Below, piece after piece: positions 23,313 to 33,500 of a stretch of 64,000 nt of DNA. Within the stretch, counting starts at the first letter, position 1, and every line of letters starts with the position of its first letter. Position numbers and translations under genes: made by a program. This DNA is from Brachionus rotundiformis (taxonomy: Eukaryota > Rotifera > Eurotatoria > Ploima > Brachionidae): NCBI GenBank assembly GCA_016802295.1, contig JAESIW010000137.1, forward strand, positions 4,393,340-4,457,339, read 5' to 3'. The notes beneath the pieces were generated by a model. It worked only from the letters and a program-made list of their open reading frames with translations, was not told the origin of the DNA and did no database searches.

Positions 23313-23881
23313 GATTGAAATTAGTTTGTTTATTCTTAACAATCAATAAAATAAAAATAGAAATAAAAAACTATAGATATGAAAAAGCTTTTTTCTCGAA
23401 AAGAAAAATGATATTGATTAGGGTAGTGAATAAAAAATTTCTTAAATAACTAAAAACTCTAGTTTAAATAATTTTTATATTTCCTAAATTTGACTTTGAG
23501 TCTAATTTCCTTGAATCTAATTTGTTTATTAATATTTTAAAATTGGCTAGTTGTCAAGTCTTTACTAGATAAATCATTTCTTGCAATATTATTTAACATT
23601 TGCCTTCGGATTAGAAAAAAAAATTAAATTAAAGACATGTCATAGTTAGTTTAAAAATCTAATTGTTAATATTATGAAAAATTTCAAACGAAAGCCGAAA
23701 TCTTTTTAAAAATAATCTTGAAAGCATTTCGTCAAACAAGTTTATATTTTATGATAAGATTTTCTATTCTCAAAGTATGCAACAATTTTCTAATTTAAAA
23801 ATATCAAGATTTAACTTTTCTAAAAACCAGGTACAGAATTTATTTTTCTAAAATATAAAAGAAAACAACAAATTAATTCAA
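23313..23881. repeat. Direct repeat copy A (matches 27726-28281)
   Basis: About 0.55 kb nearly identical to sequence 4.4 kb downstream, immediately 5' of spastin. Both share GATATTGATTAGGGTAGTGA, ATTGGCTAGTTGTCAAGTCT and end at AACAACAAATTAATTCAA. Copy A has a 15-bp insertion near its left end relative to copy B; otherwise only a few differences are seen. Confidence 0.93.
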
Positions 23882-24205
23882 AGAATATTAATTTATTTAA
23901 AAATTTAGAACTTATTGCAGAAAAGAATTATATGAGGAGAAACTCAACATTATAAAAGTTAAGTAATAGAATATAAAAATTCATATCTAAGGAACCATTT
24001 CTAAGGAACTCAATCTTAAAAGTTTAGGGCAATGCTTCTTTTAGATTAAAGAGACAAGAATTTGTTTTAAATTGATCCCAATTCATATTTGGAAGTCTGT
24101 GTTTTCAAAATCGCTAATGATTGACAAGAATACTTTGTCCAAATCTTGATTTGTCGAACCAGACATACAATTTTACTGAAATACTAATTGCTGCTATCAC
24201 TTCAG

Positions 24206-24290
24206 GTTTAATTTTTGTATTAGTGTTGTAAATCAAATTGACATTTTTAGAAATTTATTCGATTTATTATATTTGAATTTAAAAAAAATT
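24206..24290 (+). repeat. Inverted repeat, left arm
   Basis: Starts GTTTAATTTTTGTATTAGTG and ends in AAAAAAAATT. It is the exact reverse complement of 25328-25412 over 85 bp. Confidence 0.93.
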
Positions 24291-25327
24291 GGATTAAGAT
24301 TTAAAGAGTTTTAAACAGGATAAATATTTAAAAAACTAATATTCATAATTAATAAAAATTATTTTAAAATTAAATTAATTGATAAAATTTGAATTATATT
24401 GTTGATGTAAATTCTCTGATATTACTTTTATTTTGTACTATTCTCATCACTCCTAGATCCCTCTCACTATCTGGTCGTTAATATAATGGCATTGTCAAAT
24501 ATGGAACAAAAAAAAAGTCTGCAAAATTCAGAACTTAAAATTTAAAAGAGGATGTACCAGTGTTTCAAATAACAGAGAATGTTTTGCTCTTTCAGAACTT
24601 CAGCTATAGCATTTTTTTCTGTTTTTGAATTTGAACTAAAATTCACAAATTTTTGAATTTTACAGACTTATTGCATAGTTTTGCAGAGTCATAGTATTGG
24701 TGGTACAATGGATGTACCAAATGCTACAATTCAAGGAAGATGTTTTGATCCTTCTGAACAATGCCTAATATAATTGAGTTCTTTTCATCGCATCTTGCCT
24801 TATATTCAAGCGAGTAGAAATTTAAAAAATAAAATTTTTTCATAAAATGATCTAACTAATGTTAAATGATAACTAACTATATACATAATAGTGTTGTAAA
24901 AAAATAGGATTTGAATTAAGTTTCGAATAGTTTAATTAATTGAACAAAAGAGATATTTCAATCTAAATTTAAAGAAGCAAAAATAAATTAATAATTTTAA
25001 TAGTGAGTCAAACTCAAGATCTTTGGAAACGCAAAAAACGATCTACAGTAGGTTTGTGATAAGACACGCAGTTATAGAACATTCTTTAATGTTTTTAATT
25101 ATTCAAGTTAAACAATATTTTACCTGTTTTCTAATATCTTATATTATTTATGAATTTTTATATTCTATTATTTAAGACTTTAATAATGAGTTTCTTATAT
25201 ATTAGATAAGGCGAATTCTTATAAATAGATGCTACATTCTTATTGATGATATATAATAAAATATCTAAAAACAACGATCCACTTTAAATATCCTCCAGCC
25301 TCACAAGTGGTAGCAGCGAAGTGATAG

Positions 25328-25412
25328 AATTTTTTTTAAATTCAAATATAATAAATCGAATAAATTTCTAAAAATGTCAATTTGATTTACAACACTAATA
25401 CAAAAATTAAAC
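25328..25412 (-). repeat. Inverted repeat, right arm
   Basis: Perfect 85-bp reverse complement of 24206-24290, ending CAAAAATTAAAC. The arms enclose about 1.04 kb of AT-rich sequence without a visible gene. They could be the ends of a non-autonomous transposon or a small inverted duplication. Confidence 0.93.
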
Positions 25413-25658
25413 TTCTCTAATTTTCTAATCGTGACAGATAGTTTTTTTAACATGCCTGTTAATTAAATTTTAAAAAGTTAAGTTAGCTTTACATCGACAA
25501 AATTAAATGTACTTAGTGTATAAAAAGGCGAGTGTCAAACAGTTTATCCATTTAATAAAACTACTATTTAAATAATTTTTGGTTTAACCCGGATAATATT
25601 AATTTTAAATCTATTTTAGATTTTTATTTCTTTATCAGAGCTGAATAATATAAGCAAT

Positions 25659-26794
25659 ATGGACAAATTGGATAAAATATTAGACATAGTAGAGCAACTT
25701 CAAGTATATTTATTGTTTTTTTAAAATTTGATTCAATTAAATAATTTTTCATAGAAAAAACTTGATTATCAAGAGATTCTACACCAGAAAGTAAATAAAC
25801 AACAAGGGAAAAGAATACTTGAACTTGAAGAGACTGTACAACAGCTCCAAGTAATTTAATTTTACATTTTTGACTAAAATAGTAGTATTATTTTTTTCTG
25901 CGACATCAAGCATGTAGATTTTCTGAGCTTATCACCGCCATAAGGCAGTTTTGAGCTACAGCAACCAATTCCAGAAACTTTGTTTCCATTTCTATTCATT
26001 AGATAAGTGAGCAGGCCAACATCTTCTAAACAATTTACATAAGGCCCTCATTTTCATAGACCAATATTTTGAATTAATGTAATTTTTTTTGTAGAGAAAA
26101 ATTGATTCCCAAGAGATTCTACACAAGAAAGAAAAAGAAGAACAAGGGAAAAGAATAATTGAGCTTGAGGAGACCGTAGAGCAACTACATGTAAATTATT
26201 TTTTTGGCATTGTTAATTCTGGAACAAGAAATAAAAAAACTAATTTTTTTTGTTCAAAAGTTGTTCTGAAAATTAATTTAGCTGATACAAAGCTTGAATC
26301 AACCATTTTCATTCTGTGCAAAAACTTTGAAATTTTATTGATTTTCCAATATATGTAATAGGTTGCAGAGGAAAAATTTTTTTTACAGATTGAATATGAA
26401 TATGATTAATACAAGCTTTTATTTTCTGATATATTTTTCAGAAAAAGTTTCAGACCGAAAGATAAAGATTATTTCAATTTTAAGTTTTTGTTTTTATTCC
26501 AATATTCACTTGCTTTGTTTTTTTTGAAAATTTTTAATTTTAACTTATAAAAAGAAAATAAAAGAACAACAGGAGAAAAATCTTACTGATCTACAACTAA
26601 GAATATCCAATCAACAGCTGCAGATAGAAAATTATGAAATAGAAATAAGACTCAATGATACTATATTTCAAAATAAACATAATGGTTTACATCATGGAAA
26701 AAAAATACTAAAAAAGCAATCTAACTCTAATTTAACTTTATTATTTATTATTTTATTGTTTAAAACTAACATGAAAACGAGTTTATTTTTTTAA
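25659..26794 (+). CDS. Small tail-anchored coiled-coil protein with duplicated 96-bp exon
   Basis: Four exons, all joined in phase 0: 25659-25703, 25755-25850, 26095-26190 and 26555-26794, giving about 158 residues. Exons 2 and 3 are both exactly 96 bp and encode paralogous 32-residue units: KKLDYQEILHQK...GKRILELEETVQQLQ and RKIDSQEILHKK...GKRIIELEETVEQLH. The first exon (MDKLDKILDIVEQLQ) ends like a unit. The last exon continues the coiled coil (LQLRISNQQLQIENYEIEI), followed by a basic stretch (GKKILKKQ) and a C-terminal hydrophobic segment (NLTLLFIILLF), then KTNMKTSLFF and stop. This architecture predicts a cytosol-facing, tail-anchored coiled-coil protein of ER, Golgi or mitochondria. 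I recognise no family. Splice sites are canonical GT..AG (introns 51, 244 and 364 bp). A partial third copy of the unit start (KKFQTER) lies near 26442-26462. Confidence 0.7.
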
Positions 26795-27433
26795 AAAAAT
26801 TTATAATAAATTGAATGTAAATGCATGAATTTTTTTAACTTATTAACTTCGACTAATAAAATTAATTCAAATTTTAAATATTAAACAATTATGAAAAATT
26901 TGAATGCAAATGTAACAAGAATGAATTCATAATGAAAAAGTTATTTTATACGGTTAAACAAAAAAATCACTAATTTTGTTATTTTAGACTAATTTTAAAA
27001 TTTAATTATTTTTGAAAATAACTTCACATAATTTAAATAATATCAATTGAAATATCAAGAATTTGTAACTATATAAATTAGATAATTTATTTAATCAAAA
27101 TTTAAAAAAATCGGAATCTGAAGTTTACAAATTAATTCAATTCACAATAATCTAAAAAATATCCTTAAAACTATTAAATTAAAAAAGAAAAAAGAGCACT
27201 TTCAACGACATATAAAAACGTAATTTAATTATCGCTATACTAGTCTTATTCTGCATTTAAATTTCCATTTTTGAAAATTGATGCTTTGTAAATCATTTTA
27301 AGGAATAAAAATTAATAATAAAATTTTTAAAGAAAATACTTTTTTTACTTTCATATTTAGTAGGATGGCAAATTTTTTGAAATATTTTCCAAAAAGTTCT
27401 ACTTTTTTTATTTTTAACAATTCAACTTTTTTT

Positions 27434-27477
27434 AAGCTTCCTTTTTTTAAAATTTAAGCCTTACGTAATAATATCCA
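27434..27477. repeat. Short copy of spastin 3'-flank sequence
   Basis: The string containing AATTTAAGCCTTACGTAATA is nearly identical to 30387-30430, about 100 bp downstream of the spastin stop codon (there AATTTAAGCCTTACGGAATA). Both start TTAAGCTTCC followed by a T run. Confidence 0.85.
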
Positions 27478-27479
27478 TT

Positions 27480-27725
27480 CATTAATAATAATACAAGTTA
27501 CAACCAGCAAGCAAGCTAGATTTGCGAAGATGGGAAACAGTAGGATCCGATCTATGGTAACTGTAGTATGTACTGTGTTTAGAACACAGTCACTTCCCTC
27601 GCTTTGTCTTCATCACACTAAAGATCGTTATTCGTTAGTATCGATTCTACCGAGCCTCAGGACTTCATCCATGGGAGGTTTCTCCTTACGTTTGTACTTA
27701 TATAGTCTGTCCAAGTTAGATTTAT
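27480..27725. other. GC-richer patch with perfect hairpin, unidentified
   Basis: About 245 bp noticeably less AT-rich than its surroundings, beginning after a TTAATAATAATA run and ending exactly where repeat copy B starts. It holds an 8-bp perfect stem with 3-nt loop (ACTGTGTT TAG AACACAGT, near 27571-27589). A plus-strand frame of 65 codons spans it, and the reverse strand has a plausible peptide stretch (DRLYKYKRKEKPPMDEV). Neither is recognisable. It may be a fragment of a mobile element or foreign insert. Confidence 0.4.
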
Positions 27726-28281
27726 GATTGAAATTTAACAATCAATAAAATAAAAATAGAAATAAAAAACTATAGATATGAAAAAGCTTTTTTCTTGAAA
27801 AGAAAAATGATATTGATTAGGGTAGTGAATAAAAAATTTCTTAAATAACTAAAAACTCTAGTTTAAATAATTTTTATATTTCCTAAATTTGACTTTGAGT
27901 CTAATTTCCTTGAATCTAATTTGTTTATTAATATTTTAAAATTGGCTAGTTGTCAAGTCTTTACTAGATAAATCATTTCTTGCAATATTATTTAACATTT
28001 GCCTTCGGATTAGAAAAAAAAATTAAATTAAAGACATGTCATAGTTAGTTTAAAAATCTAATTGTTAATATTATGAAAAATTTCAAACGAAAGCCGAAAT
28101 CTTTTTAAAAATAATCTTGAAAGCATTTCGTCAAACAAGTTTATATTTTATGATAAGATTTTCTATTCTCAAAGTATGCAACAATTTTCTAATTTAAAAA
28201 TATCAAGATTTTAACTTTTCTAAAAACCAGGTACAGAATTTATTTTTCTAAAATATAAAAGAAAACAACAAATTAATTCAA
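27726..28281. repeat. Direct repeat copy B (matches 23313-23881)
   Basis: Second copy of the 0.55-kb repeat, ending about 270 bp before the spastin start codon. After the common end, a further weak match (TTAATTTATTTAAAA) follows an apparent insertion of about 100 bp, indicating that the duplicated unit once extended further toward spastin. Confidence 0.93.
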
Positions 28282-28553
28282 TGAATTTTTTTGCTAAGAC
28301 AATAAATTTGTCGATGTGTTTTTTTTTATTTCAAGGCTAAAATACTGGATAAATATTAACTTATTTATGCAAAGCAAAACGAAAATTAATTTATTTAAAA
28401 AATTTAAAACTTGTTAAAATATACGTTATAGTCTGGATGGGAAAATATTCAGCTCCATTATAATAATAAAATTTTCTTAATAAAAATACGAATATTGCTT
28501 TTAATAGAAATAACCAATTAGGCAACATAATTTGGCTATGCTGAAAAGTGACA

Positions 28554-30289
28554 ATGGAAATATCTGACAAGTCGATGCACAACCTATTGCAGTACCATAA
28601 GACCGGTACGGGGTACATTTCCAAAGCCTTATCAATAGACGAAACCTCTAGTTAGTAGTCTTTATTGAATAAATGATTATTTGGTAAAGAGTAGATTTTT
28701 GCAGAAAAAAAAGATGAGGCGATTGCCTTTTATCAGCTGGGCATAGAAGAATTCCTAATGGGTCTCAGTATCAACTTGGATGGCGAAAATAAAGAACGTG
28801 GTGAGCACATTCAAGATAAAATGGAGAGCAATCTAAATATGGCTTTGGAACGAGTTCAAGAATTGAGTAATTACTTGAATTTAAAAAGTGTGATAAGTTT
28901 AATTTTGAAATAAAAGAACATTCATCTCCAAGATTGGATTCGATAAAGCAGCGTTTGGAAAAAACAAAAGCTGAACGACATAAACAAACCCACAATTCAA
29001 GTCCAAGCTCAGTTGTGTACAGAAAACCTGCCACTTCGGCCTCAAGACCTAATTCTAGCCTGCCATCTCGCAATACGCGCACAAGCGCCACCGCCTCCAG
29101 ACCTGCAACTTCAGCCAAGTCAGACGCCAACAACAATGTTGGAAAAAATTTAAAAGAACTACTCAAAATTCCCAATGTTGATAAAAAAATGGTCGAAATT
29201 ATAATCGACGAGATTGTGGATAAAAAAGATGTCAAATTTTCAGACATAAGTAATTATCTAAAATAAAAAATTTGTCCATATATTTTTATTTGAGTTTTTA
29301 TAAATTTTTTTGTTCGGTAGTTGGCCAAAATAAAGCCAAACAAGCTTTACAGGAATTGGTCATATTGCCATCCATAAACCCAAAGGTAGAAATAAAATTT
29401 TCTGAATATTGTTTATTTTGTTTCTCTTTCAGCTTTTTACAGGACTGTTGACCCCTCTGAAAGGTCTTTTGCTCTTTGGTCCGCCTGGTAATGGAAAAAC
29501 TATGCTTGCCAAGGCAGCTGCCAACGAGGCCAATTGCAGTTTTTTCAACATTAACTCGTCAAGTCTTACATCAAAATACGTAATCTATTTTTTAATTACT
29601 TAGAGATAAATAATGGAAAATGTTCCACATAAAGGTCGGCGATGGAGAAAAATTGGTTAGAACTCTGTTCGCTGTTGCCAGGCATCTACAACCATCTATT
29701 ATTTTCATTGATGAAATTGATTCGATTTTATCATCACGTAAGGACAATGAACATGAGGCTTCTCGCCGCTTGAAAACAGAGTTTTTTATCCAATTTGACG
29801 GGGTTAAAAAGATGAATATAATTTTTTATATATTTTTTTAATTTTTATATCAATTAGATGCAAACAGAAAAAAATGATCGAATTTTAGTAATGGGTGCCA
29901 CAAACAGGCCTTACGATCTGGACAACGCAGCCCTGCGTCGCTTTCCCAAGCGCATTTATGTCGGCCTGCCCGAGACCGAAACCAGAGTCGAGTTAATCAA
30001 GAAATTGCTACACTCACAATCTCATTCATTGACGAGTCAAGACATACGTGATTTGGCAAGGCGAACTCAAGGCTATTCTGGCAGTGACCTGAACTCATTG
30101 GCAACAGATGCTGCTTACGGTCCAATTAGGGAAAAAAGCATCGAAGATCTTAAAGTGATGACCAAAAATTCCATCAGACCTATACGCTATGATGACTTCA
30201 TGGTCTCATTGTCTCAAATTAAAATAACCCCACCTAAAGACTTGGTTGAGCTTGAAAATTGGAATAAAGCTTATGGCGCCAGCTCTTGA
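28554..30289 (+). CDS. SPAST: Spastin, microtubule-severing AAA ATPase
   Basis: Hexameric AAA ATPase that severs microtubules and acts with ESCRT-III. Seven exons: 28554-28650, 28705-28866, 28917-29249, 29321-29385, 29433-29579, 29635-29802 and 29858-30289 (467 residues). Order: MIT domain (YHKTGTGYISKALSIDE, then DEAIAFYQLGIEEF and KMESNLNMALERVQEL), a Ser/Pro/Arg-rich microtubule-binding linker (SSVVYRKPATSASRPNSS), then the AAA core: GLLLFGPPGNGKTMLAKA (Walker A), the pore-loop region TSKYVGDGEKLV, IIFIDEIDSIL (Walker B), VMGATNRPYDLD (sensor 1), ALRRFPKRIYV (arginine fingers), and C-terminal helix GYSGSDLNSLATDAAYGPIR. The first Met lies just before the MIT domain with an in-frame stop upstream, so the N-terminal membrane hairpin of long vertebrate spastin is absent unless a distant exon exists. 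Introns are mostly about 50 bp. Confidence 0.96.
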
Positions 30290-30574
30290 ACAAACTTTTT
30301 TCCAAACCTCCTTAAATTTTTTCTAAACTTAATTAATTAGGATTAAACCGATATTTTATTTTTGTAAATTAAACAAATTGTAATTTTTTAAGCTTCCTTT
30401 TTTTTAAATTTAAGCCTTACGGAATAATATCAAGCTTGTTCTAATAAAAAATATATCTTTTTTATTTCTTAAATCAAATTAATTAATTAATTATAGATGG
30501 TCATGATAGATCATTCAAAAATGAAAATTTTTATTATTAATTTAGGGTTAATTTTTATTTTGATAAAAAAAGAG
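30290..30574. other. Spacer between spastin and SIN3
   Basis: Contains the spastin 3'UTR, the 30387-30430 copy of the short repeat, and an acceptor-like TTATAG at about 30491-30496. That acceptor suggests a spliced 5'UTR for the SIN3 gene, in which case 30497 could be transcribed leader rather than coding. Confidence 0.5.
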
Positions 30575-33500
30575 ATGACTTCACTGGGTTCATCTAATTC
30601 GACATCGTCAAATTCATCAGCGGGGTCGTTGGCTAACACGATCGCCGGCCAGACAGCTGGTCAGCCAGGTTCGGCTTTTCCTCGCCTAAAGGTCGAGGAC
30701 GCATTAACCTATCTTGACCAAGTAAAACTTCAATTCGAAAAGCATCCAGAAGTTTACAATCAATTCCTAGATATAATGAAAGAGTTTAAATCACAGGCTA
30801 TCGATACACCTGGTGTTATATCCCGGATTTCTACGCTGTTCAAGGGACATAACGATTTAATAGAAGGATTCAACACATTTTTACCTCCTGGGTATAAGAT
30901 AGAGATTCAGGCCAACGACATGGTGCACTATACCGGGCCAAATTCCTCTATGTCGACTCTAGTAAATCAAAATCTAGTCGTCAAACCCAAAAACGTCCAA
31001 CAAACAGTAAGCTCACCAGCAATAGTTCCAGCCACTTTAGTGGCAAATAACATTAATACTCAATTGCCACTAAATTTGACCGGAGGGAATTTGGTGAAAA
31101 ACGAAACCCAAAAACTGGAGCCTATTGTTCTGGCTACGATACCGAATAATTCAAATTTTAAGAATTTGGCACAACCACTCAAATTGGCGCCAGTTTCATC
31201 AACACCTTCTCTTGTTCCTTTACAAAACCAGCCAACTCAATTGTCGGTATCAACCAACAGTTCTTCAACCATAAACGCGGCCAATACTATTGTCCAACAA
31301 ATAGCTAATCCACAGTCTACTCAAAGCCAAGCGCCTTCAAGCCAAGTGGAATTCGGACATGCAATTAATTATGTGAATAAGATAAAGGCTCGCTTCAGTA
31401 ATCAACCTGAAGTGTACAAATCTTTTTTGGAAATTTTACACAGATACCAAAAGCAACAAAAAAATATGAAAGATGTAAGTAAGCATCATTGAAAATTTAT
31501 CTATATTTATCAGGCTCAATTAAGCATAAAATTAGAAAATAAAAATCTTGTCTTTTATTAAGACTAAATAAATTAGAATCAAAATATTTAGAATCATTAA
31601 AAATTAGCTATTATTTCAGTATAGCTATCAATATTGGATTTTTTCCAAAAGATTTTTTTTCATGAATAAATTTTTTATCTTGATTAAAAATATTATGTGA
31701 TTAATAAGAAAATTTATTAATTGAAAATGTTTTAAAATTGGATTATCAAAGTAAAATTAATTATTAATATAATTATTAATAAAAAGAAAAACAGTTTTTA
31801 GTTTAAAAATTTCATTTATGGTAAAAATATATTCATGAAATAAAAATTTTGTCATATTGTAAATTTATTTAACAATAATTTATAAATTTTCCTATAAACC
31901 TAAAAAAAATACCACTTCTGATACGAAATCCATCTATTTTTATTAACACAGCGGTGATTTGATTTTCATGAAAATTATCGTAGTCTTAGGAATAATTATA
32001 ATAAAATTTGGTCAAATTATCGTGCCAAATTACCACTGTATTAGTAAAAAATAGATGAATTTCACTTATATAGTTTTGCTTCATTTAAAAAAAAAGATTC
32101 AATATTTGAAAATTATATAGAATTAAAATTAAAAATTATTATTTATAATATTTTTAAGATAAAAAATTAATTTATGTTATTATCAATGTGTTAATTTGGT
32201 ATTTTTTTAATTTTTTCTAAAAAAGGGCATCGTACCAACCAATTTCTTATCAGAAAGCGAAGTTTATTCAAAAGTGGCTGCTTTGTTTAAAAATCAAGAA
32301 GATTTGCTAGTCGAATTCAGCCAATTTTTACCAGATGCAAACTCTGGCCAAATTAACAACAATATAAATACATCGGAAATTGCACAACTATCGGTTGCAA
32401 CATCTCAGAGCAATCCACCACCTGCGCCAAGTCCAAAAGTAAAAATTGAACAAAATCAGTCAACTAATGAGCCACAGAGACCAATTACACCAGGTGGTGA
32501 CAACGCGTCTGTCTCATCCATATCCTCTAACTCTTCTCAAAAGCCAATCAAGCGTCCCACTACATCAGTTCCGATCAATTCAAAAAAGCCTAAATTGAAC
32601 ACTGCTCAGGCTCAAAAACCAACTTCACAATCGACTACAAAGCTAGCCCAACAACCATCTAATTTGACAAACAAGAATCTGGCACTGACCAAACACCAAT
32701 CACAAATCGGCCTAGATTCACTGCGTTATGGACCTATTAACGAAATAACTTTTTTCGAAAAGCTAAAAAAAGCGCTCCGAACGCCTCAAGTCTATGAAAA
32801 TTTTCTCAAATGCTTGACTCTATTTAACCAAGGCATAATCACATCCAGCGAGTTGATTAAACTAGTTGAACCATTTTTGTCCAAATTCTCTAATTTGTAC
32901 CGCTGGTTTAAGGATTATGTAGAGAATATACCATTCAATTCGGCAACCAACACAGAATCTTGCTCAGCAGAAAAAATAGCTTTGCCAGCAAATAACATTC
33001 ACTTGGAAATAGACTATTTGGCTTGCAAACAATATGGTGCCAGCTATAGAGATATAAGCTCCTATCCACAACCTATAAGTAGCGGTCAGACAGAACTTTG
33101 CAAACAAGTGCTCAATTCAAGCTATGTTTCTTTTCCATCTTGGTCTGAAGACTCGACATTTGTCACATCGCGCAAAAATCAATACGAGGATCAAATGTTT
33201 CGCATTGAGGACGAAAGGTTTGAGCTCGATGTGGTTTTGGAGACTAATTTGTGTACCATAAAAGTATTGGAGAATTTAATGAGCAAAATGGGTCGAATGA
33301 AGTCTGATGAGTTGGCCAAATTTAAGCTGGACGATTCACTTGGTGGCGAATCACATGTCATACATATGAAAGCAGTGCAGAGAATATACGCAGATAAGTC
33401 AAAGGATTTCATTGAAGGCCTAAAACAAAATCCACAAGTGGCTGTACCGCTAGTGCTCAAGCGGCTTAAGGCAAAGGATGAAGAGTGGCGTGAGGCCAAA

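Larger units (their letters stand above)
23882..25658. other. Non-coding interval with 85-bp inverted repeats
   Basis: AT-rich interval between repeat copy A and the small coiled-coil gene. Apart from the inverted repeat pair annotated separately, no open frame of note is visible on either strand. Confidence 0.6.
26795..28553. other. Interval upstream of spastin
   Basis: Contains a 43-bp match to the spastin 3' flank (27434-27477), a GC-richer patch with a hairpin (27480-27725), and direct repeat copy B (27726-28281). The part 28282-28553 is AT-rich and should include the spastin promoter and 5'UTR. Confidence 0.6.

Noticed and set aside
27571..27725. Hammerhead-ribozyme-like words (GATGAAGTCC on the minus strand) in the GC-richer patch
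   Set aside because: The conserved GAAA and stem arrangement of a hammerhead core are absent, so I do not call a ribozyme.
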